Source: Diphasiastrum complanatum
Lineage: Eukaryota; Streptophyta; Lycopodiopsida; Lycopodiales; Lycopodiaceae
Assembly (NCBI GenBank): GCA_029204225.1
Contig: MU835474.1
Coordinates: forward strand, 1-38,822
Direction: 5' to 3'
DNA: 38,822 nucleotides
Below are positions 20,823 through 32,318 of the stretch, in pieces (position 1 is the first letter of the stretch; each line of letters starts with the position of its first letter). The notes under the pieces were generated by a model. That model was not told the origin of the DNA. It did no database searches and worked only from the letters and a program-made list of their open reading frames with translations. A program made the position numbers and the translations under genes.

Positions 20823-23143
20823 GCTCAACAGAAAGGTCCGAAGCAACAAGAGGAAAAGACTGGTAAACAAGGATATATGTGATCTATCATCCAGAGGAGG
20901 TCATAGAAAAAGACAAATCCGTGCATTCAAGTAAGTTATAGCTTATTTGGTATTGAATATTGCTTGAACTTTTTGATTCATTCATAATCACTAATTTTGT
21001 TATTTATTCATTTCAACTTTATGTTGATTCACTTATTATATACTGCTGTGAATATTATGAGTGTCCTAATTTCTACAAACATTTTCATGAACATTATGTG
21101 TGCAATGCAGATCAACATTGGTTGTTGAAGACCATTTGGCCGATGAGATTTCAATTGGAAACTCACTAGGCTCTATCTTGACTTCTAAATCTATGAAACC
21201 AATGTTAAATAATAACAAAATGAAAAAGATTAAGACTTCAGTTACTGATAGCATTATGGATGAAGTTGGAAAAGTATTAGACATTACATTGCTTCAGGGG
21301 GCATGTGACTTTTCTAGCATCAGTAGGGAAGCATGTGCAACAATGTTTAAGATGATAAAGGAGGCATTTGCACAGGTAAATATTAAAAAGTTTTCAATCC
21401 CATGACCATTTCATCTTTAAAAAAAGAGAGACATGTTAAACCAAGGTATGCAGACAGTAGTTGGTAATCCATCTCATATCAATGAAGTGTATTGCTCGAA
21501 AGGAGAAAGTCTAGCTTATAACAATTCCAACAATTTATTTATTGACATTAATCAGTTATTAATATTCATCATAAATTTTTACGGTATTACAAATGATAAT
21601 GTCAATAACAAGTTGACAGTTGTTCTCAGGTTAGATGAGTCTGAAATTATAAAAGGACAAAAAATGGAAAGATTCAGTCTCACGATCATGAATGGAGCAC
21701 TTTCAAATTCAGAAGACTCAAAAGGCCTCAATTTCAGTGTTCAATCAAAAAATGATATTTGGTGGTTGGCAGCATTTCAGGTATAGCAGTTCCTTCGCAT
21801 AATAAATAGGGATAGTCATTTGAATATGGATTTCATATGGGAAATCCATATTCGAATGATATTATGAGGCTAATCATGTTTTCGTATTCTCTTATAGGTG
21901 ATGAAAGAAGACCATGACATTCTCTCATGGATATTTAATAGAACATCATATCCTACCACCATATAAAATCACATGAAGGGAGTTCCACTCAATATTCCTG
22001 GAATTGGCACTTTCAATATTGAATGGCATTTAGCAGGAGATTTGAAGACATTAAAATGTATGTTCAATGTATTTCATGGCGCTAACTCTAAACACCCTTG
22101 TTTGTACTGCATGAAAACAGCAAAAGACATGACAAGGAGTACAAGAATATCAAGAGATTGAGAAGATCCTAATTGGAAACCTGTACTACCGATTCCTCTA
22201 CGAAATATTCATATCTGTACATTGCATGCGAAGGTGCATATTATAGAAAAAATAATATACCTTCACATCTTGTTTGCATGAAATTATGAGCCAAAGGCCT
22301 CTGTGAAGGAAGCTATTTCCAAACTAGAGGATGTGTTGTCCAAAGCAGGCTTACATAAAGGCCACATTAAAATAAAAAAAAATGACAAGCTATCAAGTAA
22401 CACATGAAATATTCCATGCAAGCCGAGCATTGGAGGATCTAAAGCTCGAAGATTTTTATCAAATTATTCTGGCAAACAATCCAAGGTTCAATACACGGTT
22501 TGGAAAGAAATTATTGTAGCAACTCAAGATTTCGAAGAAGAAGGTTGTACTCGTATACACAAAGTAGAAGTTTGGAAAAAGTTAGACAACATGGTGAAAT
22601 ACTTGAGAAAAGATAAATTTTCAAATACTGATGTACAAATGATATAGAAAACAACCAACGAATTTGTGGATGCAGTTCAAAGTGCATGGGGTGTTGATCA
22701 TATAACACATTATATGGTAAGATTTTGATTTTACACTACGATAGACAAATATGTGCAATTAAAGTAGATACTTTTGGTACTGATTTAGATTATGTTTTTA
22801 TGACATGCAACACATATTACAACATCATTCGAGATTCTTTACAAGAAATAGTGGAAGTCTTAGCATATGGTCATCGCAAGGAATGGAAAAATCTCATTGG
22901 CAAGCAAGAGCGACATTTCATAAAAGTAGACAACATGGCGGGATTAGCTCAAAGAACAACTATATACTGCAACTTTTCCAATGGTTTTACAGAAAAATCC
23001 AGATTCATCATAATATAAAATCGACGAATTATAAAAATTTTCAAAAAGCATGCAAATTTATAGAAGCCAGTAGGTATAGATACACAATAAAATTTGGTAT
23101 ATTAAATAAAAATATTTACAAAGCACAATTCAACAGTAACTAA
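20823..23143 (+). pseudogene. Intron-containing DDE transposase-like gene, RAG1/Transib-like candidate
   Basis: Five blocks join with good splice sites: up to 20930 | 21111-21375 | 21454-21780 | 21898-22716, then 22725-23143 in two frames. The first block is very basic (NKRKRL, GHRKRQ). Block 3 has LRLDESEI (Asp at 21634) and then ERFSLTIM. Block 4 has DIWWLAAFQ before the intron and VMKEDHDILSWIF after it, then AGDLKTL (Asp at 22039) and CLYC (Cys at 22099 and 22108, 20 and 23 residues after the Asp), then ICTLHA. The last block has SQGMEKSHWQAR (Glu at 22886) and QHGG. Mouse/human RAG1 has D600, RFSFTVM, D708, C727/C730 and NESGNK with E962 in the same order and similar spacing; this comparison is from knowledge of RAG1, unaligned. 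Stops at 21964, 22159, 22276, 22405 and 22645 and frameshifts near 22720 and 22860 show decay. N-terminus missing. It may be a different unclassified DDE family. Confidence 0.6.
21816..21859. repeat. 19-bp hairpin inside an intron
   Basis: TCATTTGAATATGGATTTC (21816-21834) is complementary to GAAATCCATATTCGAATGA (21841-21859) with one mismatch and a 6-base loop. It lies in the intron between 21780 and 21898 of the DDE-like gene. Confidence 0.9.
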
Positions 23144-23478
23144 TCTGCTTCCGATATTTTCTCCAATGAATATTGCAACTTAGAATCATGCAACAATTTT
23201 TTTCTTTCGTATGGATCCAATAGATCAAAGTTTTCATGCTTACTCAGAGCAACGTAAGCAGCATACAATGCAAAATGAGATGATCTGAGCATGGAATTCA
23301 CTGGTCCATATCCTAAAATTTTAACGCAATGGTTTTCTTTACAAAAATTATTTTATGCACCTTATTGAAATTATGTCTTCTAAGAAAATGAAATAGTGCC
23401 TTGATTGCCATAATCATAGTTTCACTATGTTGATGAAACTTTGAATGGGCAACACTTATCTCATTATTCTTGAAAAAC
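23140..23478 (-). pseudogene. Unknown reading frame convergent with the DDE-like gene
   Basis: On the minus strand 23478-23313 reads ISVAHSKFHQHSETMIMAIK and on to KKTIALK, then one base appears lost near 23317. The next frame continues YGPVNSMLRSSHFALYAAYV and SKHENFDLLDPYERKKLL to EKISEAD, stop TAG at 23142-23140. Composition is protein-like, and the two halves join smoothly if a single base was lost. The stop overlaps the TAA (23141-23143) of the plus-strand gene, so the two converge tail to tail. Upstream it is cut at about 23480 by copia B. I do not recognise the family. It may be a second gene of the same element. Confidence 0.5.
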
Positions 23479-23480
23479 TT

Positions 23481-24894
23481 CAGATAGTCAAGTGGGTGTT
23501 CAAGATAAAGTACAATCATGATGGCTCCATCAACAAGTACGAGGCAAGATTATGTGCTAAAGGCTTTGCACAAATATATGGCCTTGACTATGAAGAAACC
23601 TTTGCTCCTGTAGCAAAGATGGTGACAATAAGAATCATAATCTGTCTTGCCTTAGTTTTTAAGTGGAAACTGTTTCAACTCGATGTCTCCAACGCTTTTT
23701 TGAATGGCTATCTTGAGGAGGAGATATACATGGAACAGCCTCAAGGATTTATCAATGATAAATCTAAGGTGTGTTTGCTATTTAGAAGTCTTTATGGCTT
23801 GAAACAAGCACCTAGATCATGGTATTCAAGACTCAACAACTTTCTACTTTCATTAGGATTTGTGCTTAGTGACTATGATCCTTCTATGTACTTAAAGTTT
23901 GATGGTAGTAATATTGTCATTCTTGTAATCTATGTAGATGACATTATTCTTAGTGGAAGTTGTTTGATGCTAGTTCAAGAAACCAAAGATGCATTAGGAA
24001 AAGAATATAAAATGCAAGATCTAGGAGAGATCCATTACATTTTGGGCCTTGAGATTGATTTTCATGAAGAGTATGCTTTTATTTGTCAATCTAGATATGT
24101 CTTTTCTATGTTGAGAAAATTTGATATGCAAAATTGTAAAGACATAGATACTCCCATGGAGCAACATGTAAAAGATCCTATTAAAAGTGATGAAAGATCC
24201 TTCGAGGACATCACACTTTATAGGAGTCTTATAGGCTCTTTAATTTGGCTTACTATCACTAGACCCGATTTGAGCTATTGTGTGCACAAATTGAGTCAAT
24301 TTATGCAAGATCCCAAGATCCAACATTGGAAGATGGCCAAGAGAGTTCTAAGATATGTAACTTCTACTCAAGATTATGGTTTATTGTACAAGAATGAAGA
24401 TCTAACCATTATTGGCTATTCAGATTCCGATTTTGCGAGTGATAAAATGGATCAGAAGTCCATTAATGCATATACTATCTTTCTTGGAGGCAATCTTGTG
24501 TCTTGGCTTTCAAAGAAGCAAGATACCATATCTCTATCATCCTGAGGCCAAGTACAAAACACTCACTACAACAACTAAAGAGGTGCTTTGGATCAAGAGG
24601 TTAATCATGGAGCTAAAGTGCATCAAAGAGGATGATCTTCCCTTGATCAAATGTGACAACATATCGTCACAAGCTCTTGCAAACAATCCTCTTTTTCATG
24701 CAAGAAGCAAGCATATAGAAGTGGCACACCATTTTGTAAGAGAAAAGCTCATTGGAGGTGAAATCAACTTGGAACATGTCGACACATCTTCGTGTATTGC
24801 TGATCTTCTCCTAAAGCCACTTTGCAAAAGTGCCTTCTCAAAGTATAGGTCTAATCTTGGTCTTATCGCAAGATCAATGCTTGATCCGCATTAG
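23481..24894 (+). pseudogene. Copia B RT-RNase H remnant, 5'-truncated
   Basis: Starts inside the RT domain (IVKWVFKIKYNHDGS) with gag, protease and integrase missing. It contains ARLCAKGFAQ, FQLDVSNAFLNG, YGLKQAPRSWY, the YVDDIIL active site (about 23930-23950) and SLIGSLIWLTITRPDLSY. RNase H follows with SDSDFASD. A frameshift near 24530 moves it to a second frame (EAKYKTL to SKHIEVAHHF), ending TAG near 24892. Only one disabling change was seen in the retained part, so it is younger than copia A. The 5' end is abrupt at the unknown minus-strand frame, consistent with a truncation or recombination event, not a complete insertion. Confidence 0.9.
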
Positions 24895-24912
24895 ATACAT
24901 TTTTAGGAGGAG

Positions 24913-25437
24913 TGTCAAAATATTGAAAAATCTATCTAATGTTGTGAGTAGGGGTTCTAAAAATGTCAAAGATGAATTGAGCTCTTTTGGCTTAGTAAAG
25001 ACCCATCTTAGAATAAAATATTCAAGGTAGGCAGAAGTAGAAACTCGAGCTACCATAGGAATTGCCATTTGTACTTTACATGCCACATTTAATGCATGAA
25101 AAGACTAGGTGGCACAATTAGACATAGTGAGGTGGCTTGAATAAGTCTAGATAGCTTGAGAGGTTGATCCACAACTCCAATTCAACTCAAAGTAGGAGGA
25201 GAGTTCATGGATCTATATATATGTGATGTACTCTCATTGAGAAAATGATGAAATTTGTGTGTAATGCAAATTTGGAGACAAGCACTTTGTGCCCTCTCTC
25301 TCTCCACGAGTTTTGTACCTCCTATTTTCTCTCTCTAGCCGAGTAGAGGCATTTACGATGCTTAGTCTTATGTTTTGTTGACAGATCTTGCTTGTAACAC
25401 AATAATATTGCTTGTATGATCAACTTTCCAATTGACA
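24913..25437 (+). repeat. Copia B 3' LTR, 525 bp
   Basis: A purine tract (AGGAGGAG, 24905-24912) precedes TGTCAAAATATTG. The end ATTGACA matches the start as an inverted repeat (TGTCAA/TTGACA). TATATATA at about 25214-25221 fits a promoter. After 25437 the sequence becomes minus-strand gypsy, giving the outer boundary. Confidence 0.8.
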
Positions 25438-25439
25438 AC

Positions 25440-26304
25440 CAATGCTAGTCTGATCTTTATGGTATTATTGGGCTTAGGAGATCAAAAATACATATGTAGG
25501 ACGTCCCACACGTGTGAATTCAGCAATATCAACTTTGACTACACGTTCACAATTTTCAAAAGTGATTTTTCCGGTACCCCAGTTATGAATTACTTGCACA
25601 ACTCGTCACCATGGACGTCCCAATAGGACTCGGTAGACATTTGGTGCTTCTGGTAAGTCCATTACTACAAAAGTAATGACGAACTATACTCCCGCAATTC
25701 TGACAGTTATATCTTCAGCCATTCCTCGCGGACGAACTATCGTTTGATCAGGTAGCTTAATAGCAAAAGTCGCAGGCTTGATCTTTGTAAGGCCCCATTT
25801 TGCACATGGCTTTGTAGAAATCAGGTTAACTTCTGAACTGCCATTTATCATAGCTGCTTCCTTAGGAAATTGTCTACGTTGTATCGGCAGAGTGATATTC
25901 TTTTTTTCACTTTTCCAAGCTGCTTCGACATGGATTACTTAATTAAATTCTTCAAATCCAGCACAAAAAAGTGGCTCTTGATGGACTTCTAGTTCTGCTT
26001 GAGCTAACTTTTGCGCTAAGACTTCTTTTGCTTTTGGCACCAATTTCAGGAACCCTCCCAATGAAATATTGATCTTGCTAGACAAAATATTCATGAGCAA
26101 ATCTGTTTGCGACGCTTCCGGTTCAGTCATCTTGAAGGGCTCTTCATGATGATGCAACTGATCATTCTTATCCGTACATGAATTTCTTGGTGGCTGCAAT
26201 GGTGAAGAATGAACTTCGGCTGTTGCTTTAGCACCTTCAAGCTCCTCTTCTTCTTGCAGATGTTTAATCCACTGCCTCTTCTCAAAAAATGAAAACTTTC
26301 TCAA
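25440..26304 (-). pseudogene. Gypsy B gag-protease remnant
   Basis: On the minus strand 26304-25939 reads a charged Gag-like tail (KAKEVLAQKLAQAELEV). Downstream, 25890-25440 reads SEVNLIS, KLPDQTIVRPRGMAEDITVR, DLPEAPNVYRVLLGRPW and ITFENCERVVKVD. That is the retropepsin-like domain of plant gypsy elements (D-S-G-A-EVN, RP.G..EDV.V, LLGRPW). The active-site Asp appears replaced (ING-S-S-E) and a stop follows GRPW, with frameshifts near 25680, so it is inactive. It ends where copia B's LTR begins, so copia B probably inserted here. RT and integrase of this copy are not present. Confidence 0.75.
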
Positions 26305-27326
26305 AATCCAAATCAGAATGTATCAGATTTGACCCAAATTTTGACAGAGACTTGATCTGAAAAATCAGAATCTAAAAATAGTACTAGCGAAGGTTTCCTA
26401 GATAAAGATTGGCTTGGCGAAGGTTCAACAGTGCTATTTTGGAAAAACACTTTCCGATCAACTTTTCTGACAATTTCTATGGAAATAACCTTCGCCGACC
26501 TCTCAGATGCAAGATTTGGCACAAATAAAACTATGGAAAACCGGACGAAGGTTTCTAACACAAGAAAATACAGTTTCTGTAGTTTGGCGAGGTTAAAAAT
26601 CAAGATTTTCTATGATCTAGACAAGAAGAATCTTCATCAATCTCAAAAATATTAGTTTATTATAAATAGAATGTTCTGGAAACTCGACGAAGGTTTTGGC
26701 GAAGGAGCAAGAGTAATACTGGTATTTTTGCAAAAAAGTGATTTTTTTTGGCAAAAATATGACAATATAACAACTGATCTTCTGAAAGCCCTTCTATTTT
26801 TGGTATTATTCTTCGCCGACCTGGCCGTAGATAGATCTGAATCACACCTATGCATAGTGAACTGGGCGAAGGTTCTTTTTTTGTATTTTTGGGATTTTGG
26901 TGATTTTTTGATGTTTTTTGACGGTTTTTCTGATGTTACTGAAAATCTGCTGGGAATTTATCTTCGCCCTTCAAACTGAAAGTTCTGTGATCAAAATCGA
27001 AGGTGTCACTCGGTGAAGGCTTGATAGAGGGCAAAAAGTTATCAGCTCTGATGACGATTTTTGTCTCTTTTTGACCAAAATCTTGCAGATTTGACCGATT
27101 TTTGTTGTTTTTTCTGATATCTCAGATCCAAATGGATCTTAAGATTGGTGATATGAGTAGCGTTCACAATCAAATTAGATTTCAAACAAGCAAATCCACT
27201 CAAATCAAGCAAAATCACTCCCAAACTAACCCTAAATGCAGATCTAACACTATTCATGCAACAACAAGATGCCTAATGCAAGCTAACCATCCAACAAACA
27301 TGCTGCAAACTGAAAAATTGGCGTAG
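26305..27326 (-). other. Gypsy B leader, rich in GCGAAGG motifs
   Basis: This is the untranslated region between PBS and gag of gypsy B. GGCGAAGG or its complement recurs about ten times between 26380 and 27030, in both orientations. No protein-like frame was recognised. Confidence 0.5.
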
Positions 27327-27345
27327 CTCCCCGGCAATGGTGCCA
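27327..27345 (-). other. Gypsy B primer-binding site, tRNA-Asp type
   Basis: On the minus strand TGGCACCATTGCCGGGGAG, four bases (ATTT) after an LTR ending CTACA. It closely matches TGGCGCCGTTGCCGGGGA, the tRNA-Asp-type PBS of Athila-like and related plant gypsy elements. Confidence 0.88.
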
Positions 27346-27349
27346 AAAT

Positions 27350-28799
27350 TGTAGTGGGTTTCTTTCCTTGCCTAATTTGAATCCAAGATCTAATCAATCT
27401 ATCATCAAAGAGACAAAGTTAGTTGTCACGCATAGATTCGTTCCCATGAGAGCGATAATATAGTTCAGATTTCAACATGAAAGGATGATTCACATCTAAA
27501 TCTAACATCCATTAACCCTAAACATTAACACTACATCCATTAACACTAGATCCACAACAAAGATAGCTTACTCTTTCTCTCTCATAAAAAGTATAACAAC
27601 ATGCAATCCCAATAACAATCAGATCCAACAATTAGCAAATCCAAAGAAAGCATGAGAGATGAAGGAAAAGTGATAGAGAGCAAGGACATTCATCAATCCA
27701 TTTCAGAAGAGAACCAATATGCTTTATTGAATTGAGGAAATGAACATGTGTAGGAACTCGAGTATTCCCTTTTTATAGTAGAGAGGAGGACCCTGGCCTC
27801 TGAATCCTATTGGTCCATTTATGCCTCTCTAATTATTCAAATTTGAAAAAGAGTGGGAACCATCCAAATTGGAGAGAAACCCAAGTTTATTCACTAACTT
27901 GACATTTAGGCTCTACGACATTAAAAGTCCCGCAAAAAAGGCCTAAAGTCCTTTTATTAACTTTCTAATCAATCAAATATCTATGTGATTATCGAGGGAC
28001 TTACACACGGAGGGTGCCAAATCTCTCTAACTTATTAACTAGGGTTAGGGTTTCCTTGGGATTCGCAAACCCTCCAATAGTCTCTAGCTATGATTAGTTG
28101 CTTATTCTAGTTGTTTTTTTAACCAAAAACTAACACTAACCCCCCAAACTAACACTAACCACACATACCATCCATAGTAGAGGTGAAAAGGAGGAAAGAG
28201 AGAGAGATTAGAGGGAGGGAGCTCATTAGCTATTGCTTTAATCTAATGGAGAAGCATTAACAAGCATAAACAATGAAATAGCAAGTATAGGAAAATAGAA
28301 AGCTCCAAGTGAAAAACATTAGACACAAAGCAAGAGCTCATGAGGATGCTTGATTCCACAAAGTGGTAGAGTTTGATCTTCTCTATTAGCATGTAAAATG
28401 AAGTACAAGAGGTGTCTTTTTATTTTGGGGAGACCCTTGCCCCTTTTCTTCTATTGGCTACTTCAAGAAAGGGAGGATTGAAATCCTAACTCTTCAAAGG
28501 AAACACATCTAAATCTAGGGTGCACAAAGAAGCACACCCCACCTACCACCACTTTGACTTTGACTAGCACTTACGACTTAAGCAAAACTTAATCAACTTA
28601 GACCTTGGACCTTTTACATTATTTTATTTTACAAGGCCCAAGTCTATTTTATTCTAAAAAAACAATTATTGACATGTGCTCATTGGGCTATGGGCGGCTT
28701 ACGCACGTAGGATGTCACGCCCCTTGCACCTAGTTTATTTATGTATAGGACTTACCCGGAATAGGGCCCCTGACTTGAGATATTGTGGGTCCCTCGACA
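27350..28799 (-). repeat. Gypsy B LTR, probable
   Basis: The 27350 edge (plus TGTAGTGGG) is fixed by the PBS. The far edge is suggested by CCCTCGACA ending at 28799 (minus TGTCGAGGG), giving about 1450 bp with TG..CA ends, but no convincing purine tract lies outside it and no second copy is available for comparison. A minus-strand TATAAAAAGG at about 27769-27778 fits an LTR promoter. No genes seen inside. Confidence 0.5.
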
Positions 28800-29682
28800 C
28801 TATGGCGCTAGTATGGGCCGCATGTTTCTCGACGATGCCTGACTAGAAAACATGTGACATGCTCCATAAACTCGACACGAGCGAAACTGTGTTCGTCGGT
28901 CGGTGGAAAGAAGACCTTGTGGACGCCATCCAACAAAATTGGACGATCCACATTTGGAGTTTATTTGAAAACTTTGACACAAAATGACAAGAGCTTCGCT
29001 ATGCAAAGTGACAAATGACTCTGAATTTTTGCTTATATAGAGAAAAACTAGAGTGCATATTAGGAGAACTACACTTTCCACAGCTCAGTTTCATAACAAA
29101 TTTTGTAGGGACCTTCTTTATGATTTTCTAAGACCCTAGAGAAGTTGGTGAGAGTTCAAAAGTTGTTCTGCCTGTCATGCAAGACTCTCAAATGGAGGAA
29201 ACTCTCGTCCAACTTACTCCTATTATTAGATTTTTAAGACCCAACCTTATAGATAGGTCAATTTCACTGCTCTGATTCCATTTATGATGCTTGCAAGGTT
29301 AGTAAAATGATCTGGTGGCATACGAAAGTTCTGATTGTCTGAACTCTCCTATAGGCTCTTTTTTTTACTGTTCCTTCACCCTTGTAGAGCTTTCTGTAGG
29401 TCCATCTGGGTCAGATCTGACTATGGTGAGTCATGCAAGAGCTTTTATGAAAATATGGTAGTTGATCCATCAGTTTCAGTTGTTTTCAGTTCTGTTTTTG
29501 CTGATTTTATCTGGGATTTTCAACTCTGATTGTATTATCGGAGGAGTTTTGTTGTCAGCTGGTGTTTTGCTACCCTGTTGATCCTATCTGGATCTAGATC
29601 TTGCAGAGATCTTGTTGTAATGACCGTTTGTGTAAGATCTCATCTATAATTGATATTCTTGTCATCATCAAGCTTGATATGG
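28800..29682. other. No gene seen; possible gypsy 3' region
   Basis: Sequence between the probable LTR and the integrase end at 29683. It would be the 3' untranslated part if the two belong together. No recognisable protein. Confidence 0.3.
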
Positions 29683-30090
29683 TTACTGAGGTGGCCAATA
29701 CTTGTGTAGTCGGCTACCATTGATCGGTGTATCAAACGGTGTTCCATCAAGATGTTCGAGGTTCACGGCTCCATGGCTGAGGAGCTTTTTGATACGGTAC
29801 GAGTCTTTGCCTGTGAAGTTCAGTTTTTCCTTGATCACCTTGGTCTTGTACATTAGAACCAGATCTCCAGCCCAAATATCTTTCCTGTGTAACCGATGAT
29901 CATGCCATGCCTTGCGGTGTGCTTTGTCAGCTGCCAATGCATGCACATCCAATAGGCGTTTTCACAAAGTTTGTGTAGAGGTTGTGGAGATTTGGACTCA
30001 TCAAGACATTGTGTGGTGGCAACCCTTAGTGATGATACCAAAAACTCCACTGGTATTATAACGTTTGACCATAAACCAGTTGGAACGGAT
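29683..30090 (-). pseudogene. Gypsy integrase C-terminus fragment
   Basis: The minus strand reads PFQLVYGQT near 30090, then PVEFLVSSLRVATTQCLDES to about 29960, then after a frameshift LAADKAHRKAWHDHRLHRKD, AGDLVLMYKTK, and INGSRLHKYW before a stop at about 29683. This is the end of a plant Ty3/gypsy integrase (HPF.LVYG...P.EF..PSLR; GDLVLMY; INGSRL). The integrase core, RT and Gag are absent. It has the same orientation as gypsy B and lies on the opposite side of the probable LTR, so the two could flank a shared LTR. Confidence 0.82.
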
Positions 30091-31728
30091 GTTTGTCTCC
30101 TCTTTCTTTGGCTTTTTGTGGCCTTAGTGACTTGTTGGTCCTCTTTTGGCTACCATCTTCTTGGTTTTTATGTTGGCAATGCTCTCTTCAAATCTTTGGT
30201 TTGTGATTGTTGGCTTCTCCTTGTTGCTTTCCATTGTGATGGCTTCATTCATTGGCTTGGTTCTTATGGCTATGAAAAATGTTTGCTTCCATTCTTTAGT
30301 TTTTTGCTTTATTGCTTTGTTTCATATTCTTAATTATTCATTTGCCCTCTTCTTATTTGTTGGCTTTTTGTGTTTTCGTAAGTTTTAGTTCATGAGCTTG
30401 CACTTAGATGTAGGTCTTTCTTTTTAGCTCTTGTGACTTGCTAGTTATGTATTGCTAAAACGATTTGTCTAAGCATCTTCTTGGCTCTTATTGCTAATTT
30501 TCTTTGGTTTATTCTTTGTGAAAATACTTGAGTAGCTTGTCTTTGTTGCTACTTGATTCATACATGTCAAGATACTATCTTTCTTGTATCATAGAGTAGT
30601 GAGGCACAAGAAACTCTATACACTAATAGATCTCTTTGGGAGGTGATTAAGGCAATTCTAGTCGACTATTGGTTTTGCTCAATGCTTGATTGGTATAAAG
30701 TGATCTTTGTTCAACGATTTGACGCTTTTATTCATTGCAAAGCACTTCGTGGTGCTCCTACAAGCTACACCATATGGTGTCAGGGAAAATATGCTATAGT
30801 TTCAAGCTGTCATTGATTTCAACGTTATTTTTGTCCCATTTCCAACAATCTTTGACATTTGGAGTTCAGTCTGGTCATGCAAGATTGATTTTCCATCTAG
30901 ACTCTTGGCTGTTCATTAAGTAGAACTTGCACATTTTGTGGTGTAACTGCACTCGTGTTTAGGTTACAATGCTTAAACAATCACTTTTACTAGATTTTGA
31001 TTAACTTACATACTAGTACATCAATCTAAACACATGTAACTGTATGCACTATGCCACCATAATAGAACCAGGCTTGGCATTTGCAAGCTGCAATTCATGT
31101 CAAAGGCTAGTGTACCTCTCAAAGAAAGGCACAAATTTCAAAAGCATGTCATTTGAATGGCAAACTTAAAAATTGCCATTCCATTTGAAATGTAACTTCA
31201 AAAAATCAAATGTCATATTAGCTTGAAAATTTTAAAATTCTATTGTAAAACATAACAAAAATATATGTATTAAGTGGTTGAAAGGTTCATACTTATTTTA
31301 TTTGATAGGTACTCTTACATTATACATGTCATTTAAAAGGTAAAAAAAAGAAAACCCCATCATGGTGAAAGGTAGGGGTGCACGTCAAATTCCAAACCTG
31401 AATAGGACTGCTACATGTATTGTACATAGATGAGTTCTAACCATATGAGTTTGTTTATTTTATTTCCATGTTCAAGAGTTATAACTTTTGCTCTTTGTAG
31501 CATACTTATATGAGGGCTATTGCACTTTTAGAATTGTGGGAGCAATAGCTCCTAATTTGGACTCCACTTGTTCTTTGCTTATGTGGCAAATTTACTACTA
31601 TTAACAATAATTTTGAAATTTTTTTATTGACTAGCAAGGATTCTTTAGACATAAAATTTTGACTATGAAAAAAACACGAACAAACTAGTTTTGAGCCATC
31701 GATTACAGTAGTTAGTCTCAACATGTGA
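30091..31728. other. No gene seen
   Basis: T-rich sequence; the long hydrophobic plus-strand frames at 29971-30388 come from T-rich codons and overlap the integrase remnant. No domain was recognised. Confidence 0.6.
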
Positions 31729-31756
31729 GACAGACAGACAGACAGACAAACAGACA

Positions 31757-31797
<41 letters not shown>
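31729..31797. repeat. (CAGA)n-(CA)n microsatellite
   Basis: A short GACA run (31729-31755) passes into (CA) to 31797. Confidence 0.97.
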
Positions 31798-31800
<3 letters not shown>

Positions 31801-32318
31801 ATTAAAAATTGCTCTCATGATTTACTCGCTTGTTTCGGTCACTAAGATCACAATGAACAAATTGTCTTGAGTTCTTTTGATTAGAGACTTACAACACTCT
31901 TAATGTTAACAATAAAAAAATTCATGTTGATAGTTTTCTAATCCCGTCAATATGGTTGTCACTACTAATGGGTATGAAGAGTTGAAGTGCCATGAAATGA
32001 TTGTGAATTTACTACTCATTGATGCTTAACTTTCATTAACAAGGTTTTCTTTGAAATGAACCGCTTTTTGTTTAAGCCTTTGGATACACTTTGACTATTT
32101 CTAATATAAATGGTATGATGAGTTAAGTTATATGACTTGGACTAGACCTGTCTATTAAAGTCTATATACACTTATTTGTGGACGGTAATGCCCCGACAAT
32201 TTGAAATTGACAGTGCAATAAATATTTCTCTAAGTTGTTAATTAGGATAAGGGATGGGTTAATATAAGCATTATGAAAAGGCACGCTTAATTTCTTTCTC
32301 TTAGCTCTTTTTCAAAAG

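Noticed and set aside
23445-23480. Copia B frame starting at 23445
   Set aside because: The first dozen codons are antisense to the unknown minus-strand frame; copia similarity begins at about 23481.
28800-29081. Minus-strand frame of 93 codons
   Set aside because: No recognisable motif; lies in a probable gypsy non-coding region.
29971-30388. Hydrophobic plus-strand frames resembling a membrane protein
   Set aside because: T-rich sequence gives Phe/Leu/Val codons by default, and part of it overlaps the minus-strand integrase remnant.
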